Assembly (NCBI RefSeq): GCF_030913705.1
Contig: NZ_CP133190.1
Span: 2,418,001 to 2,482,000 of the forward strand
Reading direction: 5' to 3'
DNA from: Anaerocolumna sp. MB42-C2
GTDB taxonomy: Bacteria > Bacillota > Clostridia > Lachnospirales > Lachnospiraceae
Length of the DNA: 64,000 bases
Shown here one piece after another: positions 37,040 through 46,101 of the stretch. Position numbers and translations under genes: made by a program. Positions within the stretch are counted from its first letter, which is position 1. Each line of letters starts with the position of its first letter. The notes beneath the pieces are model-generated. The model searched no databases and was not told the origin of the DNA. It saw nothing but the letters and a program-made list of their open reading frames with translations.

Positions 37040-37957
37040 TTATAATCTACTGTTTAATAAAAATACAGAGAAACTGCTGCCTTTTCCGACTTCCGAAGAT
37101 ACGGTTATATATCCTCCTTCTTTCGTTAAGATCAATTGGGCCAGATATAGACCGAGCCCTGTTCCTTCCTTTTCCCTGACCTGCTTTCCCCGGTAAAACC
37201 TCTTAAAAATCTGATTATATTCCTCTTTCGGAATTCCGATTCCCTCATCAATTATCATAATCTTTGTATAGAGTTCCATGGGAACTACCCGAATCAATAT
37301 TTTTGAATCTTCTTCCGAATATTTAATTGCATTATCTAAAATATTGATAAAAGCCTCTTTGGTCCACTTTCTGCTATGCAGCAGCTTACAATCGGCAAAA
37401 TCTTCCACTTCAATTTGAATATTTTTTTTAACCGCCCCAGCATAAACCAGACTGATACTTTCGGAAAGTGTTTCCTTTAAATCAGCCGGTACCGCCTCAA
37501 ATTCAATAATTCCTACTTCTAACCTTGATATTTGGATCAGCATCTTAGTCAGCCATTCCATTTTGCTGTTTTGTTCACTTAACTTGGAGACAAATTCCTG
37601 GCGTTCCTCCACGCTTAAACTTTCATCCTTTAACAGTTCAATATACATAGAGAGATTAGCCAATGGAGTTTTTAACTGATGGGATAAATCAGAAAGCAGG
37701 GCCGCAATTTCGTCTTTTTCTGATTTTGCTTTGACTATCTCATAGTCAGCCTGTTCCAATATCTTTCTTAACTGCTTGGCAAATTTTGATTCTCTGGTCT
37801 CATCGGTCTCTCTTATCTGGTCCGTATTACCGGTTAAACTGCTCTGGATGATCCGGCTTATTTTATCAAATGTTTTATTTACATACATTCTGCAGGCCAG
37901 TACTGTTAAGGCACAAACACAAACCGCAATGATAATTACAATCCATATAAGTTTCAT
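37040..37957 (-). CDS. Sensor histidine kinase, single membrane helix
   Basis: 305 residues from ATG 37955-37957 with GAAGAAGG upstream; a longer frame into the regulator gene lacks a ribosome site. One N-terminal helix (LIWIVIIIAVCVCALTVLAC) with no external domain, a short HAMP-like stretch, the H-box LLSDLSHQLKTPLANL, N-box FINILDNAIKYSEED and G-boxes DEGIGIPKEE and GTGLGLYLA. Kinases without external domains often receive their signal from an adjacent ABC transporter, as in Bce-type systems; the FtsX-type exporter next door is the natural candidate. Confidence 0.9.
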   Translation of the reverse strand: MKLIWIVIIIAVCVCALTVLACRMYVNKTFDKISRIIQSSLTGNTDQIRETDETRESKFAKQLRKILEQADYEIVKAKSEKDEIAALLSDLSHQLKTPLANLSMYIELLKDESLSVEERQEFVSKLSEQNSKMEWLTKMLIQISRLEVGIIEFEAVPADLKETLSESISLVYAGAVKKNIQIEVEDFADCKLLHSRKWTKEAFINILDNAIKYSEEDSKILIRVVPMELYTKIMIIDEGIGIPKEEYNQIFKRFYRGKQVREKEGTGLGLYLAQLILTKEGGYITVSSEVGKGSSFSVFLLNSRL

Positions 37958-37997
37958 ATCGGTTTCCTTCTTCCCTGATCCAAAGTACACGGTATGT

Positions 37998-38678
37998 TTA
38001 TTCTTCCCTCCAAAGGTAACCCAACCCATGTATTGTTCTGATATATTTGGGATTCCCGGGATCATCTTCTACTTTTTTACGTAACCTGCGTATATTTACC
38101 GGTAACGTATTTTCATCTACAAACTTACTCTCCTTATCCCAAATATTCTCTAACATCTGATTTTTTAATAATACCTGGTTTTTATTCTCCGCTAAATAAC
38201 AAAGTATCTTAAATTCCGTAATACTACAGTCAATATCTGTCCCGTCCTTACTGATCTTCATCGTCTTTTTGTTAATTCGGATTCCATTGGTAATAAGCAC
38301 CTCTTCTGCTTCTTTTCTACTCTTTCTTCTTAAAACTGCCGAAACTCTGGCATTTAATACGGACAAGGAAAATGGTTTCGTTATATAATCATCTGCTCCG
38401 GATTCTAATCCAATTACTTCATCTATCTCCAAATCTCTTGCCGTCAAAATAATAATCGGAACATCTGAGTTTTCCCTAATTTCTTTACATAACAAAAGGC
38501 CGTTTCCGTCCGGCAAATTTAAGTCCAGCATAATAAATTCAAACGTATTCAAGTTCAATACCTTTTTTGCTTCAATTAGGTTAAAAGCCTGGGTGGCCTG
38601 GTATCCCTCTTTCTCAAAGAAAAAGGAAATACCCCTGTTTAAATCCCTGTCATCTTCTACTACTAAAATTTTTTTCAT
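37998..38678 (-). CDS. OmpR-family response regulator
   Basis: 226 residues from ATG 38676-38678, with TTGGAG six bases upstream. Receiver domain with Asp at FIMLDLNLPDG (near residue 52) and Lys in DDYITKPFS, then a winged-helix DNA-binding domain ending LPVNIRRLRKKVEDD and YIRTIHGLGYLW. It is encoded 40 bases before its kinase and 16 bases after the acetyltransferase gene. Likely target: the exporter promoter between 36845 and 37000. Confidence 0.93.
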   Translation of the reverse strand: MKKILVVEDDRDLNRGISFFFEKEGYQATQAFNLIEAKKVLNLNTFEFIMLDLNLPDGNGLLLCKEIRENSDVPIIILTARDLEIDEVIGLESGADDYITKPFSLSVLNARVSAVLRRKSRKEAEEVLITNGIRINKKTMKISKDGTDIDCSITEFKILCYLAENKNQVLLKNQMLENIWDKESKFVDENTLPVNIRRLRKKVEDDPGNPKYIRTIHGLGYLWREE

Positions 38679-38694
38679 AGTATTCTCCAACTGA

Positions 38695-39588
38695 TTAAGC
38701 CCGATAAGTAAGCGGAAGTATTACCTTATCCATTGCAAATATAGTATCACATTCTCCCAAAACAAATAGTGTGGTATCTTCTTCCTCATAAACAGTAGTA
38801 ACTCCGGTCTCCGGATTTTTTGGGGTAAATAATAATTGTGCTCTTTCACATGAAGAATCTGCAACTTTTGATAAAATCTCAGTTAACGAAACATCTGTAT
38901 AACCGTATATATCATAGCAAATGAGAGTTTTTTCTTGTTGTTTTGCTAAAACGATTATATTATATTCTTCTAAATAATAGATATGGTCTTTTTTGTCCAT
39001 CATGGCATGAAACATAACTAACTCATAGTTTTTACTCATATCAATCCTGGAAAATGGATTAGGCTGCCTGCACAAGCCAAGCAATCGATTAAAATCATCC
39101 TGATCGGACATGTCTAATTTACGGATGGCCGATTTTTTACCTGTTAATGGCAGGATTCGCTGAAATTCGTTTTCTTTCCTAAAACCAAATTTCGGATAAA
39201 AATCCAGGACGGAATCATTAGCATACAGATATATACCGTCACAATTCATTTTCCAATCCTTTAATACTTTCTCCATAAGAAACCGCAAAAGTCCTTGTTT
39301 CCGGTATTCTTTATCCGTCATTACCGTACTTAATTGAATATATTTTTTTGTATTACCCTCCATACTGAATTCATACGGGATAACAAGAATATTGGCTGCC
39401 GCCTTTTGTCCGTCAAAAAGGGTATATGGTATCGTTTTATCATTCCAGAATCCCTTTTCATACCACTTTTCCAAAGATAACCCGCCAAAAGTTTTCTGGG
39501 TCAGCAGATCCAGACTTTGACGCAAACAGGAATCCTCCTGATAATTTTTAATAAAACTGTAAGTTTTTCCATTTATGTTATATTCCAT
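38695..39588 (-). CDS. GNAT-family N-acetyltransferase
   Basis: 297 residues. The acetyl-CoA binding block is visible at about 85-105 (LSTVMTDKEYRKQGLLRFLM, an R-x-x-G-L-L form of the P-loop), followed by YLYANDSVLDFYPKFGFRK typical of the fold. The C-terminal half is less conserved, so it may be a two-domain, Eis-like protein. Substrate unknown; placed ahead of a two-component system and exporter, it may modify the toxic compound they respond to. A 15-codon leader frame precedes it. Confidence 0.85.
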   Translation of the reverse strand: MEYNINGKTYSFIKNYQEDSCLRQSLDLLTQKTFGGLSLEKWYEKGFWNDKTIPYTLFDGQKAAANILVIPYEFSMEGNTKKYIQLSTVMTDKEYRKQGLLRFLMEKVLKDWKMNCDGIYLYANDSVLDFYPKFGFRKENEFQRILPLTGKKSAIRKLDMSDQDDFNRLLGLCRQPNPFSRIDMSKNYELVMFHAMMDKKDHIYYLEEYNIIVLAKQQEKTLICYDIYGYTDVSLTEILSKVADSSCERAQLLFTPKNPETGVTTVYEEEDTTLFVLGECDTIFAMDKVILPLTYRA

Positions 39589-39690
39589 AATTTCTTCCCC
39601 TATGTTGATTTATTTATCCCTGACCTTTGACCATATATTTTTAATCCTCAATTTTTATTCCTTCTGGTGTTGTCTTCCTCCGTTGAAAAA

Positions 39691-39738
39691 TCAAAACGAT
39701 TTTTTCGTTTTTTCTCCGATTTCATGAATTTGCATCAT
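39691..39738 (-). CDS. Possible 15-residue leader peptide upstream of the acetyltransferase gene
   Basis: ATG at 39736-39738 with AGGAGA five bases upstream (39744-39749), reading MMQIHEIGEKTKKSF and stopping at TGA. The last codons form one arm of an AAAACGA/TCGTTTT hairpin (39693-39711). A well-placed ribosome site, a tiny frame and an overlapping hairpin resemble an attenuation leader. It could equally be the broken start of a lost regulator gene, since IHEIGEKT recalls MerR N-termini. Confidence 0.4.
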   Translation of the reverse strand: MMQIHEIGEKTKKSF

Positions 39739-39807
39739 TTTCATCTCCTATATCCATTTATATATCTATGGTATAAATGATGTATCTGAACACCTAAGAT
39801 TTATAAC

Positions 39808-40410
39808 TTAGCTTTGATATTTTTGTATTATAGCTTCAAGTTTTGGTTGTATCTCATTCTTGCTGCAGATTCTCATACGCCGGAAATAAGCATCATTAAA
39901 TATATCGGACTCATATAATTCACTTAATTCATCATAATTACCGCGGGTATCAAGAAATTGGTTTATAAGTGTTTCTGAATCCATATTATCAAAAGCAATA
40001 TAATAAAATACACTATAGTCTTTTATAAGATTACTTACGTTACTGAGCTGATCCGCTGATGCAGTCAATCCGATCTTAGAAGTATTTACTTTTATTGAAT
40101 TTTGTACTTTTATGCCGAAAATCTTATTGTCAACTTCTTTTTTAGATACTACTTCCTTAAAGGGAATACGATGATTGTCAAGTATTGTCTTCAATTCATT
40201 TATTTTATTATCAGCTTCTTTATGTTTTTTAACATAAAAATTATCGGCATCAACTACTAAAAGACTGTTTTTATTTTCACTGTAATCCTGAATGAAATTG
40301 ATTAAAAATCCCTCCGGTTCATTCAATTTATAATAATCAATAAAATAAAGGTCTTTGCCCTCATTATTAACTTTCTCTAATTTGATTCTTTTACTTCGGA
40401 ATATTCCCAT
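39808..40410 (-). CDS. Hypothetical cytoplasmic protein
   Basis: 200 residues from ATG 40408-40410 with AAAGGA upstream; an earlier in-frame ATG lacks a ribosome site. Charged, soluble, no signal peptide or membrane helix. Visible stretches: SLLVVDADNFYVKKHKEADN, KIFGIKVQNSIKVNTSKIGL and YSVFYYIAFDNMDSETLINQ. I do not recognise the family. It has its own promoter and stands alone between the acetyltransferase leader and the divergent glycosyltransferase pair. Confidence 0.65.
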   Translation of the reverse strand: MGIFRSKRIKLEKVNNEGKDLYFIDYYKLNEPEGFLINFIQDYSENKNSLLVVDADNFYVKKHKEADNKINELKTILDNHRIPFKEVVSKKEVDNKIFGIKVQNSIKVNTSKIGLTASADQLSNVSNLIKDYSVFYYIAFDNMDSETLINQFLDTRGNYDELSELYESDIFNDAYFRRMRICSKNEIQPKLEAIIQKYQS

Positions 40411-40513
40411 ATGGCCATCCTTTCCTTTGTTGTTACATTTAACCAATCTATTCATTTCAATCCATTACTTTCCTATGAATCAATTCTGTACTTAGCTTGT
40501 ATCACATAGTTAA

Positions 40514-40542
40514 ATTTTATAACATTAGAACATGTTTTTCAA
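40514..40542 (-). promoter_or_regulatory. Promoter of the hypothetical gene at 39808-40410
   Basis: Minus-strand TTGAAA (40537-40542), 17-base spacer, TAAAAT (40514-40519). Confidence 0.5.
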
Positions 40543-40600
40543 TTAATTTTTTAATATCCTTTGCTTAACACCCAAATCTCTTTCAGCATATTATATAAAT

Positions 40601-40657
40601 AATCAGAGTATTCATACGGCTTTTTTCTTCCCTTTTTATTAATATAATACTCTGATT
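40601..40657. promoter_or_regulatory. 12-bp inverted repeat upstream of the glycosyltransferase genes
   Basis: AATCAGAGTATT (40601-40612) and AATACTCTGATT (40646-40657) are perfect inverted copies 33 bases apart, followed by a partial third copy (AATCAGACTATT). It lies 42 bases before the first glycosyltransferase start, so an operator or a leader hairpin is possible. No clean plus-strand promoter was found. Confidence 0.5.
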
Positions 40658-40698
40658 CAAATCAGACTATTAAGGAAAGACAGAGGTGTATAAATCAA

Positions 40699-41808
40699 AT
40701 GAATAAATATAAGATATGCGTTTATGCGATATGTAAAAACGAAGAGCAGTTTGTAGACCGCTGGATGGATTCAGTTAATGAGGCTGATATGGTTGTGGTG
40801 ACAGATACCGGTTCAACGGATCAATCGGTTGAAAAACTCCGCTTAAGGGGTGCTGTCGTATATTCAGAAACCATTGATCCCTGGCGGTTTGATACTGCCC
40901 GCAATATTGCTTTGAACCACATTCCGGAGGATGTGGATGTCTGTGTTGCTAATGATATGGATGAGGTTTTCGAAAAAGGCTGGCGTGAAAAACTGGAAGA
41001 TGCGTGGCAGCCAGGTAATACCAGGGCAATGTATACTTTTACCTGGAACCTGAAACCGGACGGTACCCCAAATAAGCAATCCGTTATGGAAAAAATCCAT
41101 AGACGCCAAAACTTTCGCTGGGTACATCCCGTTCATGAAATATTGCAATACACCGGTGAAGGCGAAGAGTCAATCGTACGGATACCCGGTTTGGTATTAA
41201 ACCACCGACCTGATCTTACCAAACCCAGGTCCCAATACCTGCCTCTGCTGGAATTGTCCGCTAAAGAAAATCCCCAGGATGACAGGACAGCCTTTTGGCT
41301 TGGCAGAGAATATATGTATTATGGTCAATATGACAAATGTATTCCGGAGCTTAAGCGGCACCTAAGTCTTCCCTCGGCAAAATGGGATGAGGAACGTTCT
41401 GCTTCCATGCGTTTTATAGCTAAATGCTATCAGCTTAAGGGGGATTATAAGGAAGCACAGAGTTGGCTGTTTAAAGCAATTGCCGAGTGCCCGCATATAA
41501 GGGAACCCTATCTGTATTTGGCGAGACTTGGCTATCTTGAAAGCAATTGGCCCCTTGTTCACCTAATGACGGAAAAAGCATTAGCCATCACTGAGAAAAC
41601 AGGCAGTTATCTCCTCGAAACCGACTCTTGGGGTTATGAGCTTTATGATTTGGCAGCCATCTGCTGTTACCGGCTTGGAATGTATGAAAAAGCTCATAAT
41701 TATGCGCTAATCTCTATTAAAATGGAGCCAAATGATATCCGTCTAAAAAGAAATCTGGAGTTGATAGATATGAAATATAATGCAGCTTTGGAGTCCTCTC
41801 ATGAATAA
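40699..41808 (+). CDS. GT2-type glycosyltransferase with helical-repeat tail, copy 1
   Basis: 369 residues. The N-terminal GT-A domain begins KICVYAICKNEEQFVDRWMD, with VVVTDTGSTDQS for the nucleotide sugar and NDMDEVFEKGW as the metal-binding D-x-D region. From about residue 190 the sequence turns into TPR-like helices (WLGREYMYYGQYDKCIPELK and LYDLAAICCYRLGMYEKAHN). It is a cytoplasmic, soluble enzyme that would transfer a sugar to a protein, peptide or glycan; the acceptor is unknown. A paralogue follows with an 8-base overlap. Confidence 0.87.
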   Translation: MNKYKICVYAICKNEEQFVDRWMDSVNEADMVVVTDTGSTDQSVEKLRLRGAVVYSETIDPWRFDTARNIALNHIPEDVDVCVANDMDEVFEKGWREKLEDAWQPGNTRAMYTFTWNLKPDGTPNKQSVMEKIHRRQNFRWVHPVHEILQYTGEGEESIVRIPGLVLNHRPDLTKPRSQYLPLLELSAKENPQDDRTAFWLGREYMYYGQYDKCIPELKRHLSLPSAKWDEERSASMRFIAKCYQLKGDYKEAQSWLFKAIAECPHIREPYLYLARLGYLESNWPLVHLMTEKALAITEKTGSYLLETDSWGYELYDLAAICCYRLGMYEKAHNYALISIKMEPNDIRLKRNLELIDMKYNAALESSHE

Positions 41809-42883
41809 GTATAAAGTATGTGTCTATGCGATCTGCAAAAACGAGGAGAAATTTGTAGACCGATGGATGGATTCCATGAGTGAGGCCGACCTTATCGTAG
41901 TAACCGATACGGGTTCCAATGACAAAACCACAGAAAAATTGTTAAGCAGAGGAGCTTATGTTTATATGGAACAAATTAATCCCTGGCGATTTGACACCGC
42001 ACGTAATCTGTCGCTGGACCATGACCCTGCTGATGTTGATATCTGTGTCTGTACGGATCTTGATGAACTATTTGAAAAAGGCTGGAGAACACATCTGGAA
42101 CAGTCCTGGACACCGGATGCCAAATCCGGTAAGTACATCTACAACTGGAGTTTAAAACAGGACGGCTCTCCCGATATCCAGATGTATTATTCCAAAATAC
42201 ATGTGAGACAGGGGTTTAAATGGATTCATCCTGTCCATGAATGGCTGAGCTACTATGGCAAAGAGCCTCTAAAAACCGTAATTATAAACGGTATGGTACT
42301 GAACCATTACCCAGACAATACAAAATCCAGAAAATCCTATCTACCTCTTTTGGAACTGGCAGTAAATGAGGATCCGGAAGGAAGCCGTGTCACTTATTAC
42401 CTGGGAAGAGAATATATGTACAACAGCGAATGGCTAAAATGTATTGATACTTTAAAGCGGTATCTTACCCTGCCTTCCTCCGTGTGGAAAGAGGAACGTG
42501 GTGCCGCCATGCGATGGATTGCAAATTCGTACTTCCAGTTAAAAGATTTGAAACAGGCTTACAGCTGGTTTTTTAGGGCAATTGCTGAAACACCGGATAT
42601 GCGTGATCCATATGTTGAGTGTGCAAAAACCGCATATCTGAAAACCGACTGGCCTATGGCATTTTTTATGTCGGAAGAAGCACTAAAAATCAAAGAAAAA
42701 TCTAAATCATTTGTAAATATGGGCTATTGCTGGGATTATACTCCCCACGACCTGGCCGCCATCAGCTGCTACCGGCTTGGAATGTATGAGAGGGCCAAAC
42801 AGCACGCTGAAGCTGCAATTGAAATCAGTCCTTTCGATGAACGGCTTAAGAAAAATCTGCAGCTCATTGAAAGGAAGCTTTAA
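41801..42883 (+). CDS. GT2-type glycosyltransferase with helical-repeat tail, copy 2
   Basis: 360 residues from ATG 41801, which overlaps the stop of copy 1 in the string ATGAATAA; an in-frame ATG seven codons earlier is inside copy 1. Same plan as copy 1: VYAICKNEEKFVDRWMDSM, VVTDTGSNDKTTEKL, CTDLDELFEKGW, then TPR-like helices (YLGREYMYNSEWLKCIDTLK and HDLAAISCYRLGMYERAKQH). The two look about 55-60% identical by eye, which points to tandem duplication followed by divergence, perhaps for successive or alternative transfers. No AGGAGG is seen, so translational coupling to copy 1 is likely. Confidence 0.87.
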   Translation: MNKYKVCVYAICKNEEKFVDRWMDSMSEADLIVVTDTGSNDKTTEKLLSRGAYVYMEQINPWRFDTARNLSLDHDPADVDICVCTDLDELFEKGWRTHLEQSWTPDAKSGKYIYNWSLKQDGSPDIQMYYSKIHVRQGFKWIHPVHEWLSYYGKEPLKTVIINGMVLNHYPDNTKSRKSYLPLLELAVNEDPEGSRVTYYLGREYMYNSEWLKCIDTLKRYLTLPSSVWKEERGAAMRWIANSYFQLKDLKQAYSWFFRAIAETPDMRDPYVECAKTAYLKTDWPMAFFMSEEALKIKEKSKSFVNMGYCWDYTPHDLAAISCYRLGMYERAKQHAEAAIEISPFDERLKKNLQLIERKL

Positions 42884-42902
42884 TAAAGAGAAGATACCTA
42901 AA

Positions 42903-42947
42903 AGGGAATACTACATCGTTATGTTCTTAACTAATGCAGTATTCCCT
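42903..42947. terminator. Hairpin between convergent glycosyltransferase and secDF genes
   Basis: AGGGAATACTaCAT (42903-42916) pairs with ATGcAGTATTCCCT (42934-42947). T-runs are weak on both sides. Probable terminator of the glycosyltransferase mRNA. Confidence 0.5.
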
Positions 42948-43133
42948 CTCAGTTTGTTAGTAATATAGGTGATTGCAAAACAATATAGCTATCTAAATAT
43001 TACATATATTTCATACGAATTTTATAACTTCAGTTGCCTTTAGGGGCAAGATTCAACTCTAAAATTCTATGAATTACATGTCATATAAATGCAAATTTTA
43101 AGTTTTGCAATTTCACGGCCTTAAACCTTTTCC

Positions 43134-45296
43134 TCAGGCTTTTCTGTTCTTCCAGCCAGCCCATAAAGTACCTGCAATACAGATTGATGAATAACATCCG
43201 GTCAGAATACCGAAAAACATCGGCAATGAGAATTCCCTGATGGAATTAATCTGGAATACCACGGAGGCAACCATTATAATAAGAACGCAGATTGCAGTGG
43301 TTAATGAAGTATTGATTGACCTGGCAAGTGTCTGCGATGTACTTGTATTCATCAAATCCACTACAGATATCTTACTGTCATTTTTTCTGTTTTCACGGAT
43401 TCTGTCATATACTACTATTGTATCGTTAATCGAATATCCTATAATGGTGAGGACTACCGCTACAAAAGCATCATTTAAAGGAATACCAAACAGTACAAAT
43501 GCAGAAAACACTACAAATACATCGTGGATCAATGCTATCAGGGCAGTAATACCGGCAGACAGACCTGACATTGCGGAAAATCTTATCCAAACGTAAATAA
43601 CGATGAAGATAGAAGAAAGTACAATGGCAATTCCTGCATTCCTAAGTGCTTTTGCACCAATATATGGCTCTACTACATAAGTCTCTGAAAGTTCTGCATT
43701 AACCTTATCTCCGGTACTGTTAATTACTTTAGTAATTTCTTTTTGTTCGTCCGGTGACATACCCTCATTACCGGCAAGGGTAACCGAAAGTCTTTCTTTA
43801 CCGGTCATATTGTCTTTCTTAATCTGAACCGTAACCGGTCTGTTGGTCTGTTTTTCGATTGCATCCTTTATCTTATCCGTATTGGCACTCTCCGAAGCCG
43901 TATAACTTAATACGGCACCTCCGGTAAATTGTGTATCCAGTTTTACCCCTTTTACAAAACATCCAACAATTCCGGAGAGAATTATAATACCAGAAATAAT
44001 TGCAAACACATATTTCTTCTGATAAACCGGTAATATTTTTACCTCTTTCTTTTTTCTATACCACTTTTCATTATTCCATAAGCGGAAATCGGCAAATGAT
44101 AAGAGGAGCATTTTTGATACGTTAACACCCACCAGCAGATTCACAACCATACCTGCTAATAATGTATAACCAAAACTTAACATGGAACCGGATCCAAAAA
44201 TCATTAAAATAACCGCAACGATAGCGGTTGTAACATTACCGTCTAATACGGAAGAAAAAGCACTCTTATACCCGTTTCTAATGGAACTTCTGACAGAAAC
44301 ACCTTTCTTTAGCTCTTCCGATATACGTTCCGAAATAATAATATTGGCATCTACCGCCATACCCAGTGTTAAAATAATACCGGCAATACCCGGAAGGGTA
44401 AGGGTATACTGTGGGATAGAAATGGAAAGCATCTGCAATACCATTTGCAATACCAGTGTAATACATGCGATAATACCCGGCAGTTTATAATAACTGATCA
44501 TAAAGATACATACCATAAAAAATGCTATGATTCCGGCTATTACCATAATATTTAAAGCGTTATTCCCAAGTGACGGACTAATGGTTGAGAAATTAGTAGT
44601 TTCCAATGAAAAAGGAAGCGCACCTGCGTTAATTTTATCAGCTAATTCCTTTGCTTCTTCAAAACTGCCAAGGCCGGTTATTACAGCTTTTCCACCAGCT
44701 ATCTTAGTCTGTACCGTAGGATTGGATATCAGATTATTATCCATATAGATACTCATTTTCTGGCCAATTAAATCACCAGTAGCTTTTTCAAATAATTTTG
44801 CTCCATTGGCATTGAACTGCAAAGCCACCTGATAGCCGCTGATTATATTATTCGATTTATTAACTTCCGGGGATGCATTCTCAACATCTTTCCCCTGTAT
44901 CAATACTTTCCCATCAGGATCCTTAAAGGTAAGTTCTGCCATTTCTCCTAATTCCGCAATAGCATCCTCCGGATTAAAATTCGTTTCACCGGATTTCCAA
45001 GGGAATTGAACGATAATGTAACCGGCATTCTTATCCACCGTTACTTCACGATCAGCAATATTCTGATTATCAAGTCTGGTCTCTATTACTTCCCTGGCTG
45101 TATCAAGCTCATGTTCGGTAGCCTTGCGATCCAATCCCTGGGGTTCAAATATTGCTTCCACTCCACCGCGGATATCAATACCAAAACGCATATCAAATAC
45201 ACCCTTTACGCGGCTGCCTAGTCCAAATCCTGCTATATAAATAAATGCCGCTATAGTAATAAATATGACAGCAAGCATTTTCTTTCCTGGTTTCAT
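43134..45296 (-). CDS. secDF: Protein translocase subunit SecDF (fused)
   Basis: 720 residues with AAAAGAGG before the ATG. The SecD half starts with one helix and the GIDIRGGVEAIFEP motif, then a large external P1 domain and five helices containing PGIAGIILTLGMAVDANIII. The SecF half begins near residue 415 with KLDTQFTGGAVLSYTA, followed by five more helices including IGYSINDTIVVYDRIRENR. This motor uses the proton or sodium gradient to complete protein export through SecYEG. The fused form is common in Firmicutes. A housekeeping gene between accessory clusters. Confidence 0.97.
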   Translation of the reverse strand: MKPGKKMLAVIFITIAAFIYIAGFGLGSRVKGVFDMRFGIDIRGGVEAIFEPQGLDRKATEHELDTAREVIETRLDNQNIADREVTVDKNAGYIIVQFPWKSGETNFNPEDAIAELGEMAELTFKDPDGKVLIQGKDVENASPEVNKSNNIISGYQVALQFNANGAKLFEKATGDLIGQKMSIYMDNNLISNPTVQTKIAGGKAVITGLGSFEEAKELADKINAGALPFSLETTNFSTISPSLGNNALNIMVIAGIIAFFMVCIFMISYYKLPGIIACITLVLQMVLQMLSISIPQYTLTLPGIAGIILTLGMAVDANIIISERISEELKKGVSVRSSIRNGYKSAFSSVLDGNVTTAIVAVILMIFGSGSMLSFGYTLLAGMVVNLLVGVNVSKMLLLSFADFRLWNNEKWYRKKKEVKILPVYQKKYVFAIISGIIILSGIVGCFVKGVKLDTQFTGGAVLSYTASESANTDKIKDAIEKQTNRPVTVQIKKDNMTGKERLSVTLAGNEGMSPDEQKEITKVINSTGDKVNAELSETYVVEPYIGAKALRNAGIAIVLSSIFIVIYVWIRFSAMSGLSAGITALIALIHDVFVVFSAFVLFGIPLNDAFVAVVLTIIGYSINDTIVVYDRIRENRKNDSKISVVDLMNTSTSQTLARSINTSLTTAICVLIIMVASVVFQINSIREFSLPMFFGILTGCYSSICIAGTLWAGWKNRKA

Positions 45297-45409
45297 AAAT
45301 AATCCTCTTTTCGTAGTTTTTAGTTTCAGATACTGTTTAAATTATTATAGTAATTTTAATAGACAAATATCCGGCCGGAATCTGAATATCAAAATTTATT
45401 ATAAGGTAT

Positions 45410-45844
45410 TTACACTAAATACCCTGCGGCTGCCCCTTTTTCACCATCCGAATTATGTATGAAAAGAATTAAATACCTTCTTATTACATACGCATTCAGT
45501 AATAAAGCAAGTAAGACTTTTAAAGTAAAAGGATAAACACCTTTGTTTTTTATTAATAAATTTAGGAAATCGAACGAGTTTATTTTGGGCGATAATAAAT
45601 TCACAGCCCCGGACGAGATATCTGAAGTCACTTCATCCGACAGACTTCTTGATATCTCGGCTATTTTATCTACTCTTTTATTATGCCAGAAAACTGTTGA
45701 AAGATTGTTGATCGCAGCAGTATGTAATGATTGAAATTCAGTTTCAACATCAAGAGCGTAAAGTTCTGTTAATATTAAGACTAAACATAATAAGAATGTT
45801 TTTAGCCATGATATTTCTTTCTTTTTTTTTGAACGGTATCTCAA
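45410..45844 (-). CDS. Small protein with two predicted membrane helices, function unknown
   Basis: 144 residues starting at TTG (45842-45844), seven bases after GGAGG. A basic N-terminus (RYRSKKKKEISW) leads into helix 1 (LKTFLLCLVLILTELYALDV); about 70 residues follow outside, and helix 2 lies near residues 108-125 (FTLKVLLALLLNAYVIRRYL). No known family recognised. It is 113 bases upstream of secDF in the same direction and could be co-transcribed, so an envelope role is possible. Confidence 0.65.
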   Translation of the reverse strand: MRYRSKKKKEISWLKTFLLCLVLILTELYALDVETEFQSLHTAAINNLSTVFWHNKRVDKIAEISRSLSDEVTSDISSGAVNLLSPKINSFDFLNLLIKNKGVYPFTLKVLLALLLNAYVIRRYLILFIHNSDGEKGAAAGYLV

Positions 45845-46060
45845 TGTTAAACCTCCTGTAACAACACACAGTTTCCTGATTCTTTAATAATTTAAGGCTT
45901 TGTCCCATAGTTTTGCATTGTTATTTTATCATATATCAATAATTTATACAATATTATTATAATAGTATAAAAACTTTATAGTTTATTAACGTTACTGTTC
46001 ACAGGCAACAAACGCGACGTGTTTTTTATGAGTGTATTGTCACAGAAAACCGGAGAATAA

Positions 46061-46076
46061 CAGCGTAGGAACGCTG
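46061..46076. other. Hairpin after the 53-residue membrane-protein gene
   Basis: CAGCGT-AGGA-ACGCTG, perfect 6-bp stem, no strong T-run. A weak terminator at best for the gene at 46102-46263. Confidence 0.35.
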
Positions 46077-46101
46077 CCTTTGCAATATTGATATAAATTA
46101 A

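Noticed and set aside
43240..43596. 118-codon open frame opposite secDF
   Set aside because: Antisense to a housekeeping gene, no ribosome site or family resemblance.
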